Shown: one piece after another, positions 19,673-28,627 of the stretch
Layout of the letters: the number at the start of each line of letters is the position of its first letter
Numbering within the stretch: position 1 is the stretch's first letter
Source of the DNA: Nakamurella sp. A5-74
GTDB taxonomy: Bacteria; Actinomycetota; Actinomycetes; Mycobacteriales; Nakamurellaceae
Assembly: GCF_040438885.1 (NCBI RefSeq)
Contig: NZ_CP159218.1
Span: 2,542,001-2,606,000, forward strand
Direction: 5' to 3'
Length of the DNA stretch: 64,000 nt
Notes under the pieces: generated by a model
What the model saw: only the letters and a program-made list of their open reading frames with translations
Databases searched by the model: none
What the model was told of the DNA's origin: nothing
Translations under genes and position numbers: made by a program

Positions 19673-20434
19673 TCACTTCCCTTCCTGATCCGTGCTGTCG
19701 TCGTGCCGTCCGTCGTCGTGCTGTCCGTCGTCGTGCTGTCCGTCGTCGTGCTGTCCGTGGTCGTGCTGTCCGTGGTCGATGTCGCTGTCGTCGAGATCTC
19801 CGTCGTGGTCCGGGTCGCCCTGGCCTTCGTCGTCGAGCTCGCCGTCGGCCGGGTCCTGGAGGTCGGTCTCCTCGAGCTGGGTCGCCTGGTCCGCTGCGTC
19901 CGCGAAGCGGTCGGCGGTCCGCGGGTCCTGGCGGAGGATCTCCCGGACCGCGGCGGACGGACCGGAGAAATCGACCTCGACCTTGGCGCGGCTGATCGCG
20001 CTCAGGGGAATGTCCTCGGGATCGGTGCCGTGCTTGCCGGAGAGCACCTGCAGCACACTGCCGTCCTGCGCGGTGCCGAGGATCCGCACGGTGCGTGTCC
20101 CGGCGTGGGTGGTCACCGCGACCAGGCGCCCACGGGCCCTGGCGAAGTGCCGCGGCAGGGTGAGCGGTCGACCGATACCGGGACTGGTGACCTCGAGGGT
20201 GTAGGCGACGCCTCCGAAGGCATCGACGCCTTGCGTCTCGGCCTCGTCGAAGGCGGCGGACAGCGCCCGGCTGATCTCGGCTGCGGCGTCCAGCGGGAGT
20301 CCGTCGTCGCCGTCCACGATCACCTGCACGATCTTGCGGCGTCCCGCGGCCTGGACCTCGAGCTCCTCGAGGTCGAAACCGGCCCGGTTCACGACCTGCT
20401 CGGCCAGGTCGTGCCAGCGCTGTTCCTCCGCCAT
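19673..20434 (-). CDS. rimP: ribosome maturation factor RimP with His/Asp repeat tail
   Basis: 253 residues from ATG 20434, with GGTGAG upstream. The RimP core (about 1-175) has [10 protein letters not shown] and [12 protein letters not shown], and is needed for 30S maturation. The C-terminal 80 residues are extra: first acidic, then tandem HDDGQ-type pentapeptides to residue 248. The repeats come from 15-bp DNA repeats. The start is chosen because upstream codons look non-coding. It is the first gene of the superoperon. Confidence 0.93.
   Translation of the reverse strand: MAEEQRWHDLAEQVVNRAGFDLEELEVQAAGRRKIVQVIVDGDDGLPLDAAAEISRALSAAFDEAETQGVDAFGGVAYTLEVTSPGIGRPLTLPRHFARARGRLVAVTTHAGTRTVRILGTAQDGSVLQVLSGKHGTDPEDIPLSAISRAKVEVDFSGPSAAVREILRQDPRTADRFADAADQATQLEETDLQDPADGELDDEGQGDPDHDGDLDDSDIDHGQHDHGQHDDGQHDDGQHDDGRHDDSTDQEGK
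19697..19778. repeat. 15-bp tandem repeat inside rimP 3' end
   Basis: Five to six consecutive copies of a 15-base unit related to GTCGTGCTGTCCGTC encode the HDDGQ/HDHGQ pentapeptides of the RimP tail. As the unit is a multiple of three, copy number can change without breaking the frame. Confidence 0.85.
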
Positions 20435-20553
20435 GCTCACCTCGCCTCTGCAGTTGTCACGAATCCGCACCAGACTACCCGGCACCGACCCGAGCGCCGG
20501 ACCGTCGCGCGGCGTCCGGCGCGCATCCGCTCGCCGTCCGGAGGGGGCCTGTC

Positions 20554-21171
20554 ATGATGGTCGGCGTGGCGAGGACCGACAGGCGTACCTACCCGGCAAC
20601 ACCTTCCCAGGGTGTCGAGGTGGGTGACCCCACCCCGGCAGGCAGCGCACGCCCGTCCGTCCGTGACCCGCGGACGATGCCGGACCTGGCCCGCCGCAGC
20701 GTCCTGATGATCGGCGGGACTGCTGCCCTGCTGACGACGGCCGGCTGCAATCCCTTCTCCAGCACCAGGGTCACCCGGACCGAGGTGGTCACCGCGCCCC
20801 CGCCGATCGATCCGATCGACCAGCTCATCGCCAAGACCCGCCTGCACTACCTGCGACTGGTCGCCTCGGTCAAGCTCGGCAGCACGGCCACCGTCCTCAC
20901 GCCGTTGCGCGACGACCGTCGCCGGCATCTGCAGGCCTTGCTCGACGAACAGGCGCGCACCACACGTCAGAAGGCGGACCCGCCGACGCAGCCCGGTCAG
21001 ACCGTCCCTCCGCCGGCCTCCGCCGCGCAGGCGGTCACCCTGGCCGCCACCGATGTGCAGGACGCGCAGACCGCATTCACCGACGCACTCGGAAGCGTGT
21101 CCCGCTACCGGGCGACGCTCTTCGCCACCATCGCTGCCTCGCTCGCGGGGCACCAGGAGGCCCTGTCATGA
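20554..21171 (+). CDS. putative Tat/lipoprotein of unknown function
   Basis: 205 residues from ATG 20554, which has a GGAGG six bases upstream. After a 45-residue polar leader comes ARRSVLMIGGTAALLTTAGC. This is a twin-arginine-like motif, a hydrophobic stretch and the lipobox TAGC, so the mature protein is probably a membrane-anchored lipoprotein. A shorter start at 20677 (MPDLARRS) would give a more conventional signal but lacks a ribosome site. The rest is helical. It is coupled (ATGA) to a ferritin-like protein and is divergent from rimP, as in relatives. Confidence 0.8.
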   Translation: MMVGVARTDRRTYPATPSQGVEVGDPTPAGSARPSVRDPRTMPDLARRSVLMIGGTAALLTTAGCNPFSSTRVTRTEVVTAPPPIDPIDQLIAKTRLHYLRLVASVKLGSTATVLTPLRDDRRRHLQALLDEQARTTRQKADPPTQPGQTVPPPASAAQAVTLAATDVQDAQTAFTDALGSVSRYRATLFATIAASLAGHQEALS

Positions 21172-21653
21172 CCGCACCGTCCACCGGTCCCTCCTCCGGG
21201 CAGAGCGCTGCACCGCGCGCCGGCGCCGCCGTGATCGCCGCCCTGCAACTCGTGCTGCAGGCCGAGAACGCCGCCATCTGGGCCTACGCGCTCGTCGGCA
21301 CGGCCGATGCGGACAACGCCGACACCGTGTCGGACGTCCGTGCCGCCCACCTGGTGCTGCGGGACGCGGCAGCGGAACAGATCACCCAACTGGGCGGGAA
21401 GCCCAACGCTCCTGCCGCCGCGTACCAGGTGGACGCACCCGCCGACGCCGCTGCTGCCCGCACCCTCGCGATCGGCCTGGAGACCGACTGCGCGGAGACC
21501 TGGCGCGCGGTGGTCGGCAACACGGACGACGCGGGCCTGCGCTCCTTCGCCTCCGGCGGTCTGAGCGGTTCGGCAGTGCGGATCGTCCGCTGGCGCGCGA
21601 TCGCCAAGACCTCGCCGGTGACGGTCGCCTTCCCCGGCGCGCCCGATACCTGA
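21168..21653 (+). CDS. DUF4439 ferritin-like protein
   Basis: 161 residues forming a predicted four-helix bundle: LQLVLQAENAAIWAYALVG, then a helix of DVRAAHLVLRDAAAEQI. Glu in the first helix and His/Glu in the second resemble ferritin-like metal ligands. The function of DUF4439 is unknown. ATG overlaps the preceding lipoprotein stop, so they probably act together near the membrane. It converges with proS. Confidence 0.85.
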   Translation: MTAPSTGPSSGQSAAPRAGAAVIAALQLVLQAENAAIWAYALVGTADADNADTVSDVRAAHLVLRDAAAEQITQLGGKPNAPAAAYQVDAPADAAAARTLAIGLETDCAETWRAVVGNTDDAGLRSFASGGLSGSAVRIVRWRAIAKTSPVTVAFPGAPDT

Positions 21654-21689
21654 GCGGATCGGTCGCTCGTCTTGTCCGTTCTCCGAGCC

Positions 21690-23495
21690 TCAGTCGATGA
21701 GGTCCGGGTGGGCGCCGTGCAGTTCGGCGATCAGCTCGCCGAGCGCGTCGTCGACCGCGACATCTCTGGCGGTCCCGCTGGCGCGGTCGCGGATCTCCAC
21801 GGTGCCGTCCGCGAGGCTGCGGCCGACCACACAGATCGTCGGCACGCCGAGCAGTTCGGCATCGGTGAACTTCACCCCCGGTGAGACGGCGCGGTCGTCG
21901 AAGAGCACCTCGACACCCGCGTCCGACAGCTCCTGGGCCAGGCGCTGCGCGACGGTCAGGATCTCCTCGGTCTTGCCCGCAGCGACCAGCTGCACGTCGA
22001 ACGGGGCGACTGCGCGTGGCCAGAGCAGTCCTCGTTCGTCGCAGGTCGCCTCGGCGATGGCGGCCACCAGTCGGGACACCCCGACCCCGTAGGAGCCCAT
22101 CGTGACGGTCACCTGCTTGCCGTTGCGGTCGAGCACCCGCAGGTCGAGCGCATCCGCGTACTTGCGGCCCAGCTGGAAGATGTGCCCGATCTCGATCCCG
22201 CGGGCGGTGCGCAGGGTGCCGGCGCCGTCCGGAGCTGGGTCGCCGTCGCGCACCTCGGCGACATGGATCACACCGTCGGCGGTGAAGTCGCGCCCGTTGA
22301 CCAGGTGCATCACGTGCTCGCCGTCCGCGTCAGCCCCGGTGACCCAGGAGCTGCCCAGCCCCACCAGCGCGTCCAGGCGGTACTCGATCTTCGAGACCGA
22401 CCCGAGCCCGAGAGCACCAGGACCGAGGTAGCCCTTGGCGAGCACGGGATGAGCCGCAAAGTCCTCGTCCCCGAAGGGTGTCACCACAGCCGGTTCGACC
22501 TCGGCAGCCAGCCGCTTGAGGTCCACCTCGCGGTCGCCGGGCACGCCGATCGCCAACGGACGCCGGCTGCCGTCCGGGTCGATCAACGTCACCAGCACGT
22601 TCTTGAGCGTGTCGGACGCGGCCCAGGCGCGGCCGTCGGTGCGCGGCCGTGAGCGGTCCAGCTCGGCGACCAGGGTGGCGATGGTGGGCGTGTTCGACGT
22701 CGGGATCCGCTGCGCTGCAGGCAGATCATCGGTGTCGACGGGTGCCGGAGTCGGGATCCTGACGGCCTCGACGTTCGCCGCATAGGCGATCGAGCCATCC
22801 GCGGCATCGGCCCGGACGAAGGTGTCCTCGCCGTGCTCGGAAACCGCCAGAAACTCTTCGCTGGCCGACCCGCCCATCGCGCCCGAGGTGGCCCGGACGA
22901 TGACGTAGTCCAGGCCCAGCCGGTCGAAGATGGCGATGTAGGCCGCGCGATGCCGCTGGTAGGCGGCCTCCAGACCCGCGTCGTCGATGTCGAACGTGTA
23001 GGAGTCCTTCATCACGAACTCGCGGCCGCGGAGCAGACCGGCCCGCGGGCGCGCCTCGTCGCGGTACTTGGTCTGGATCTGGAACAACGTCAACGGCAGG
23101 GCCTTGTAGGAGCTCACCTGGTCCTTGACCAGCAAGGTGAACATCTCTTCGTGCGTCGGGCCGAGCAGGTGGTCGATGCCCCTGCGGTCCTTGAGCCGGA
23201 ACAGGTTGTCGCCGTATTCGGTCCACCGGCCGGTTGCCTCGTACGGCTCACGCGGCAGCAACCCCGGGAAGTGCACCTCCTGACCGCCGATCGCGGTCAT
23301 CTCCTCGCGCACCACCTGTTCGATGCGCTTGAGGACCCGCCAGCCCAGCGGTAGCCAGGAGTGGATCCCCGGGGCTGCGCGGCGGACGTACCCCGCCCGC
23401 ACCAGCATCCGGTGCCCGGGGAGCTCGGCATCGGAGGGTGCTTCGCGGAGGGTCTTGACGAACAGTTGCGAGAATCGGGTGATCACGGTGGGCAA
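21690..23495 (-). CDS. proS: prolyl-tRNA synthetase (bacterial type with editing domain)
   Basis: 601 residues. Class II motif 1 lies near [17 protein letters not shown]. Motif 2 is [17 protein letters not shown] and motif 3 is [15 protein letters not shown]. The YbaK-like editing insertion lies between motifs 2 and 3 (about residues 225-390), so mischarged Ala-tRNA(Pro) can be cleared. The length is normal. It is monocistronic, between the ferritin-like gene (convergent) and an acetyltransferase. Confidence 0.97.
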   Translation of the reverse strand: MPTVITRFSQLFVKTLREAPSDAELPGHRMLVRAGYVRRAAPGIHSWLPLGWRVLKRIEQVVREEMTAIGGQEVHFPGLLPREPYEATGRWTEYGDNLFRLKDRRGIDHLLGPTHEEMFTLLVKDQVSSYKALPLTLFQIQTKYRDEARPRAGLLRGREFVMKDSYTFDIDDAGLEAAYQRHRAAYIAIFDRLGLDYVIVRATSGAMGGSASEEFLAVSEHGEDTFVRADAADGSIAYAANVEAVRIPTPAPVDTDDLPAAQRIPTSNTPTIATLVAELDRSRPRTDGRAWAASDTLKNVLVTLIDPDGSRRPLAIGVPGDREVDLKRLAAEVEPAVVTPFGDEDFAAHPVLAKGYLGPGALGLGSVSKIEYRLDALVGLGSSWVTGADADGEHVMHLVNGRDFTADGVIHVAEVRDGDPAPDGAGTLRTARGIEIGHIFQLGRKYADALDLRVLDRNGKQVTVTMGSYGVGVSRLVAAIAEATCDERGLLWPRAVAPFDVQLVAAGKTEEILTVAQRLAQELSDAGVEVLFDDRAVSPGVKFTDAELLGVPTICVVGRSLADGTVEIRDRASGTARDVAVDDALGELIAELHGAHPDLID

Positions 23496-23552
23496 CGCTA
23501 CCGAGCCAGGCGGACGGTCCGGACATCGCGACCGTTTCGCGCCGGTCGGCGG

Positions 23553-24584
23553 TCAGGTGAACCGCAGACCCAGTGCCCGGTTCCGGTCGAGTTCGACGAA
23601 CCCTGAGCGCTCGTAGATCCGACCGGCCCCGGTCGGGGAATCGGAGTCGACCGAGAGTTCCGCATACCGGAACCCGGCCTGGCGGGCCGCCTGCAACTGA
23701 CGTCCCAGCAACACCGAGGCGAGTCCGCGCCCGCGGGCGGCGCGGACGGTCCCGACCAGCGCGACGTAGGCCGTCCGGAATCCGCGCGCCGCCGTCTCGC
23801 CGGCGAACTCCTCGCTCATCACGAACGCGGCCACGTCGCCCGGCTGCGCGTCGTCCGGTGCGGACGTCTCGGTGAAGGTGGCCACGAACGACAGTTCGGG
23901 CCGGAAAGCCTCCGCCCCGGTCATGTGCGCCGTCCAACGCTCCTGGGAGGAGTGCAGCGACCCCCAGTGGTCGGCGAAGGAATTGTTCCGTGCGGCGCGC
24001 ACACCCTCCGAGTCCTCGGGGCGGTAGGGGCGCAGGTCGAAGTCAGTGGGTGGGGATTCGAGCTGCACATCCTGCTCCAGATCGCGCTGCATCCGGTAGA
24101 AGTAGCGCCAGGTCTCGAATCCCAGCGACTCCGCGAGCGCGAGCAGCGAACCGCGCTGGCTCTCGGCCCACAGCCCGAACTCGCCCGGCAGGCCGGGGGC
24201 CACCCGATCGCGCCAGCCGACGGCCTGATGTTGCGCGATCGTCACGAGCTGGGTACCGATCCCGCGTCGGGTCCACCCCGTCCGGACGCCGCCGACCAGA
24301 TAGGCCTTGAAGACGGTGTCGTCGTGCATCGCCGAGACACCGGTGTAGCCGATCAGCTGGTCGCCGTCGAACAGCCCCAGCGACGCGGCGGGAAGATCGA
24401 CCATCGGGCTGGTGAGTTCCTCGATGATCTCCTCGACGCTCTCGTGCAGATCGGCAGGTTCGCGGAGCTCCATCTCGCGCTGGATCTGCGCGATCTGCTC
24501 GGCATCGGAGATCTGCAGCGGGCGTCCGGTGAGGCCGGCGTCGGCGAGCTCGGCGGGAAGGGCGGAGGCGTCGGGGGTGCTCAC
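23553..24584 (-). CDS. tandem-domain GNAT acetyltransferase
   Basis: 343 residues from GTG 24584; a GTG at 24632 would add 16 less protein-like residues. Two GNAT folds are visible. The N-terminal one has GWTRRGIGTQLVTIAQ (acetyl-CoA P-loop, about residue 105). The C-terminal one has ARGRGLASVLLGRQLQAARQ (about residue 295), and ends with a YERSGFVELDRNRALGLRF stretch. The architecture resembles mycothiol synthase MshD, but specificity cannot be asserted. It is divergent from yaaA. Confidence 0.85.
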   Translation of the reverse strand: MSTPDASALPAELADAGLTGRPLQISDAEQIAQIQREMELREPADLHESVEEIIEELTSPMVDLPAASLGLFDGDQLIGYTGVSAMHDDTVFKAYLVGGVRTGWTRRGIGTQLVTIAQHQAVGWRDRVAPGLPGEFGLWAESQRGSLLALAESLGFETWRYFYRMQRDLEQDVQLESPPTDFDLRPYRPEDSEGVRAARNNSFADHWGSLHSSQERWTAHMTGAEAFRPELSFVATFTETSAPDDAQPGDVAAFVMSEEFAGETAARGFRTAYVALVGTVRAARGRGLASVLLGRQLQAARQAGFRYAELSVDSDSPTGAGRIYERSGFVELDRNRALGLRFT

Positions 24585-24699
24585 CCCGCAGACGCTACGC
24601 GGTCGGAGACGCTGGACGGCAACAGATATCACCCGCGACGGGCGCTCGAGCCATGGACGGACCCGTGGGGTTGACCTCGGTCCGGGTTACCCTCGCCCG

Positions 24700-25437
24700 G
24701 TGCGCATCCTGCTCCCCCCGTCGGAGACCAAACACCCGGGCGGGGACGGCGCTCCGCTGGATCTCGCGGCGCTGAGCTTCCCGGATCTGACACCGGCACG
24801 CGATGCGCTGATCGACGCCCTGGTCGTTCTCAGCACCGACCTGCCCCGGGCCCGGGCAGCGATCGGCACCCCGCCCAGCAAGGACCACGAGGTCACGCAG
24901 AACACCCTGCTGCGCTCCAATCCGACGATGCCTGCCCTCGACCGCTACACCGGGGTGCTCTTCGACGCGCTCGGCGCCGGGACGATGACGAAGATCCAAC
25001 GCGCCAGGGCCGAAGCGCGTCTGGTGATCACGTCCGCCACCTTCGGGATGGTCGGGGCGGCCGATCCGATCCCGACGTACCGCTTCTCCCAGGGCTCCCG
25101 GCTGCCGCTGCTCGGCACCCCGGAGTCGTTCTGGCGCAGCCGACTCGACGGGGTACTCGGCGATCCGGACGAGCTGATCCTGGACCTGCGATCAGGCGCG
25201 TACGCCGCCTTCGCCCGCGTCCCGCACGCCGTGCCGTCCCGCGTCCTGACGGAGGCGGCGGACGGCTCACGGTCGATCGTCTCGCACTTCAGCAAACACG
25301 CGAAAGGCGTTCTGGCGCGCGCATTGTCGACCTCCCGCGCGGAGCTGGGCGATCGCGCCGCCGTCCTGCGGGTGGCCCGCACGGCAGGGCTACGGGTGGA
25401 ACCCTGGGGGCGCAAGGGCATCCAGGTCATCACCTGA
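24700..25437 (+). CDS. yaaA: YaaA family peroxide stress protein (DUF328)
   Basis: 245 residues from GTG 24700 (VRILLPPSETKHPGG, the family's first motif). PALDRYTGVLFDAL and RILVITSATFGM-like blocks and SHFSKHAKGVLAR near the end match YaaA, which limits free iron and DNA damage under peroxide stress in E. coli. The start falls directly behind a TTACCCT-like element, so the mRNA may be nearly leaderless. Confidence 0.9.
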   Translation: MRILLPPSETKHPGGDGAPLDLAALSFPDLTPARDALIDALVVLSTDLPRARAAIGTPPSKDHEVTQNTLLRSNPTMPALDRYTGVLFDALGAGTMTKIQRARAEARLVITSATFGMVGAADPIPTYRFSQGSRLPLLGTPESFWRSRLDGVLGDPDELILDLRSGAYAAFARVPHAVPSRVLTEAADGSRSIVSHFSKHAKGVLARALSTSRAELGDRAAVLRVARTAGLRVEPWGRKGIQVIT

Positions 25438-25771
25438 TCGTTGCCGGAGGAAACTCGGTGGACATCGTGCCCTGCTGCTTGCAGACTGGGCGCACTGTCG
25501 GGGATCTCCTCGGTGGAGCTCATCAGGTGTCGCCCCGATCCCGGCATGCCGGGTCGATCCGGCCGCGTCGCCGAGAAGGGAGGACCCGATGTCGGTCCTG
25601 TGCGGAACAGCCCCGTCCCCGTTCTCCCCGGCCCGCTGACGCTCGACACCGTCCCTCGTTCGTCGCCCCGCCATCCGGCGAGGCCCGAACCGGTCGGTCG
25701 GCTCACTCCTGAGTGAGCCGGCATCTGCCGTGCATCCGTCCGCCGGGAACCCTTCCCAGGAGTTCTCCATC
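25438..25771. other. intergenic region between yaaA and the RIO kinase gene
   Basis: About 330 bases. I see no protein-like frame. It holds the symmetric hairpin at 25699-25720 and a ribosome site AGGAG at 25759-25763, and probably the kinase promoter and leader. Confidence 0.5.
25699..25720 (+). promoter_or_regulatory. perfect 10-bp inverted repeat in the RIO kinase leader
   Basis: CGGCTCACTC at 25699-25708 and its complement at 25711-25720 are separated by two bases. It ends 51 bases before the kinase ATG. It could be the yaaA terminator or an operator or leader hairpin for the kinase. Sequence alone cannot decide. Confidence 0.5.
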
Positions 25772-26863
25772 ATGTCTTCCTCCCACAACGATCCCCCCAG
25801 CCCGAACACCCCGGAGCACGATCCGGACGACCCCTACGACCGCTATGCGAGCTGGGCCGCCGAGTACGACGATCCCGCTGATGTCGAGCGCGCCCAGTCC
25901 GTGCGGCGCCGTCGTGGTCGCCCCACCGCAGACGGCCCGCGGCTGGTCGGTGAAGGCCGGTCCGGCCGCGTGTCCGTCGAAGCAGAGTCCGTCGAGCCTC
26001 TCGACGCCGCTGAAGATGCAGACCGCTTTCCGGCAGGCGACCTGGAGCCGCTGACCTATTCGACCTACGTGACTGCAGACCACGGTCCGGAGCCGCTCCC
26101 GGACTGGGTCCTGACCTCCGCCAACTGCGTCGACACCCCGCTCGGGGTGGTGAAGACCGGCAAGGAAGCGGACGTCCACCTGCTGGATCGCTCGCTGCCT
26201 GGCGGTGAGGGCTCGTTGCTGGCGGTCAAGACCTATCGCAGCGCCGAGCACCGGATGTTCCACCGCGATGCCGGCTACCTGGAGGGACGTCGCACCCGAC
26301 GGTCCCGGGAGATGCGCGCGATGGCCAAGCGGACCCAGTTCGGCCGGGACCTGCTCTCCGGTCGCTGGGCCGCCGCCGAGTTCGCCGCACTGTCGACCGT
26401 CTGGTCGGCGGGTGGCCGGGTGCCCTACCCGGTCCAGCTGATCGGCTCCGAGCTGATGATGGAGTTCATCGGCGATCCCGACGGCACCGCGGCACCGCGG
26501 CTCGCGGACCACGACACCGACCCCAGCGGGTGGACCGAGCTCTGGCACGACCTGGTCGCCACGCTGGAGATCCTCGCCGAGGCCGGGATGACGCACGGCG
26601 ACCTGTCTGCCTACAACATCCTGGCCACCGACGACGGCTGCGTGGTGATCGACCTGCCCCAGGTCGTCGATCTGATCGCCAACCCCCAGGGCATCGACTA
26701 CCTGCACCGCGACTGCACGCGGGTGGCCGACTTCTTCTCCCGTCGTGGCGTGCTCGCTGCCGACGCGAGCACGCTGACCGATCACCTGTGGCAGTACGCG
26801 ACCGGCAGCGATCGCCGACCGGACCTGTCGGGCCCGCCGCTTCCGGAGACGTCCTCGGAGTGA
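25772..26863 (+). CDS. RIO1-type serine protein kinase
   Basis: 363 residues from ATG 25772. A disordered, acidic N terminus of about 100 residues precedes the kinase. GVVKTGKEADVHLL is the RIO nucleotide loop and LLAVKTYR carries the ATP-binding lysine. THGDLSAYNIL is the catalytic loop and VVIDLPQVVD is the metal-binding loop. RIO1 proteins act in ribosome maturation in eukaryotes and archaea; the bacterial role is little known. All key residues are present, so it is probably active. Confidence 0.9.
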   Translation: MSSSHNDPPSPNTPEHDPDDPYDRYASWAAEYDDPADVERAQSVRRRRGRPTADGPRLVGEGRSGRVSVEAESVEPLDAAEDADRFPAGDLEPLTYSTYVTADHGPEPLPDWVLTSANCVDTPLGVVKTGKEADVHLLDRSLPGGEGSLLAVKTYRSAEHRMFHRDAGYLEGRRTRRSREMRAMAKRTQFGRDLLSGRWAAAEFAALSTVWSAGGRVPYPVQLIGSELMMEFIGDPDGTAAPRLADHDTDPSGWTELWHDLVATLEILAEAGMTHGDLSAYNILATDDGCVVIDLPQVVDLIANPQGIDYLHRDCTRVADFFSRRGVLAADASTLTDHLWQYATGSDRRPDLSGPPLPETSSE

Positions 26864-26914
26864 TCGGTACTGCATTCGAGTCCCCGACAGAGCAATGACC
26901 GGTTCTGTCACAAC

Positions 26915-26948
26915 GGATCTCGACTCACTCCGTTCGCTCGATCACCGG
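26915..26948. repeat. dispersed intergenic repeat, copy A (half element)
   Basis: Begins GGATCTCGACTCACTCC and continues TTCGCTCGATCACCGG. It shares the GGATCTCG...CGCTCGATCA core with copies near 33.1, 35.1-35.2 and 63.6 kb. Only one arm is seen here. Confidence 0.65.
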
Positions 26949-27107
26949 AAATTGCGGTGGTCCCCCTCCGCCCCCTTCGTCGCTCAGGACGGGGAGCAGC
27001 GAGGAACGAGCGCGGACGAGACTCCGCCAGAGCAACAGAATCTCCCTATTGATCTCATTTTATGGGATGTGTTTCTCAACTGGTGATACCGAGTCTAGGC
27101 TCGGACC

Positions 27108-27905
27108 ATGTCCACCCGCTACACCCACGGCCATGACGAGAGTGTGTTGCGCGGTCATCGTGCGCGCACCGCTGCCAACTCCGCGGCGTACCTGCTCCCG
27201 CATCTCCAACCCGGGATGGCCGTGCTGGACGTCGGGAGCGGCCCGGGCACCATCACCGCCGACCTCGCCGAGCTGATCGCGCCGGGCGTCGTCACCGCGG
27301 TGGAGAACACCGCGGATGCCCTGGCGCTCACCGCGGCCGAGCTCGCCCGCCGGGGCATCGAGGCGCAGTGCGCCGTCGGAGACGCTGCCGCACTTCCGTT
27401 CCCGGACAACAGCTTCGACGTGGTGCACGCCCACCAGGTGCTGCAGCACCTGGTGGATCCGGTGGCCGCCCTCCGTGAGTTCGGCCGAGTGCTGCGACCG
27501 GGCGGTGTGATCGCCGTCCGCGACGCCGACTATGCAGCGTTCAGCTGGTACCCGGCGATCCCCGCGCTGGACAGCTGGCTCCAGCTGTACCGCGACGCTG
27601 CCCGACGCAACGGCGGCGAGCCCGACGCCGGCACCCGCCTCGTCGCTTGGGCCCATGCGGCCGGCTTCACCGATCTCGCGCCGAGCGCCTCGGTGTGGAG
27701 TTACGGCACTCCCGTCGAGCGAGAGGCCTGGGGCGGTATGTGGGAGCGTCGGATCCAGGATTCGGCGCTCGCCACCCAGCTGATCTCCGAGGGCCATGTG
27801 CTGCGGCCCGACCTGGAAGCCATCGCGGACGGCTGGCGCCGCTGGACAGACGATCCGGATGCGGTGTTCCACGTCCCGCACGGGGAGCTGATCGTCCGCG
27901 GGTGA
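27108..27905 (+). CDS. class I SAM-dependent methyltransferase
   Basis: 265 residues. Motif I is VLDVGSGPGTITADLAE (about residue 40), and AALPFPDNSFDVVHAHQVLQHL gives motifs II-III. VLRPGGVIAVRDADY follows. The layout matches UbiE/Methyltransf_11 enzymes; the substrate is unknown. Upstream, 27043-27090 is unusually AT-rich for this genome and probably holds the promoter. A small CCGAG/CTCGG inverted repeat at 27089-27104 ends just before the ATG. Confidence 0.9.
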   Translation: MSTRYTHGHDESVLRGHRARTAANSAAYLLPHLQPGMAVLDVGSGPGTITADLAELIAPGVVTAVENTADALALTAAELARRGIEAQCAVGDAAALPFPDNSFDVVHAHQVLQHLVDPVAALREFGRVLRPGGVIAVRDADYAAFSWYPAIPALDSWLQLYRDAARRNGGEPDAGTRLVAWAHAAGFTDLAPSASVWSYGTPVEREAWGGMWERRIQDSALATQLISEGHVLRPDLEAIADGWRRWTDDPDAVFHVPHGELIVRG

Positions 27906-28003
27906 CGCCGGTCGTCCGCGGGTAGGTTCGACAGAGAGTTCGTCGAGCGGACGCAACAGCGTGTCCGGCTCGGATCGCGCCGCCACGAAGGAGTACCACC
28001 ACC

Positions 28004-28549
28004 GTGAGTCTGGATCGCCCCGTCAGCCCGAATCCGTACGAGAAGTTGCCCTCCACCGGGTTCTTCCAGGTCAGCAGCGACGACGTCGAGGAGGGCACCG
28101 CTCTCCCGGCCGCCCAGGTCCACGACTCCGCCGGCGGCAAGAACATCTCCCCGTCCCTGAGCTGGTCGGGAGCACCGGAGGGCACCCAGTCGTACGTCGT
28201 CACCTGCTACGACCCCGATGCGCCGACGCCGTCCGGGTTCTGGCACTGGGTCGCGGTGAACATCCCCGCCGACGTCACTGCGTTGCCCGCCGGCGCCGGA
28301 GAATCGGACGAGTCGCTGTCGGCCGCGGCCCCAGGCGCGTTCCACGTGCACAACGACTACTCCCGACAGGCCTACGACGGGGCCGCCCCGCCCGAGGGCG
28401 ATCAGGTGCACCGCTACTTCTACGTCGTGCACGCGGTCGACATCCCGGCGCTCGAGGTGGACGGCGGAACAAGCCCGGCCGTCGTGTCGTTCAACCTGGC
28501 GTTCCACACGCTGGCCAGGGCCATCCTGGTTGGCAGCTACCAGCACTGA
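28004..28549 (+). CDS. YbhB/YbcL family PEBP-like protein
   Basis: 181 residues from GTG 28004. The PEBP signature DPDAPTPSGFWHWVAVNIP (about residues 68-86) and HRYFYVVHAVD (about 135) form the anion-binding pocket. Bacterial members are of uncertain function, related to Raf-kinase inhibitor proteins. No signal peptide. It precedes mycothione reductase by about 80 bases and may share its transcript. Confidence 0.92.
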   Translation: MSLDRPVSPNPYEKLPSTGFFQVSSDDVEEGTALPAAQVHDSAGGKNISPSLSWSGAPEGTQSYVVTCYDPDAPTPSGFWHWVAVNIPADVTALPAGAGESDESLSAAAPGAFHVHNDYSRQAYDGAAPPEGDQVHRYFYVVHAVDIPALEVDGGTSPAVVSFNLAFHTLARAILVGSYQH

Positions 28550-28627
28550 CCCGCGGCGCCGGTCGCACATCTGCAGTTCCCCGCAACCACCCGGGCCCGA
28601 TACGGGCCTGCCCCGAATCGGAGAGTC

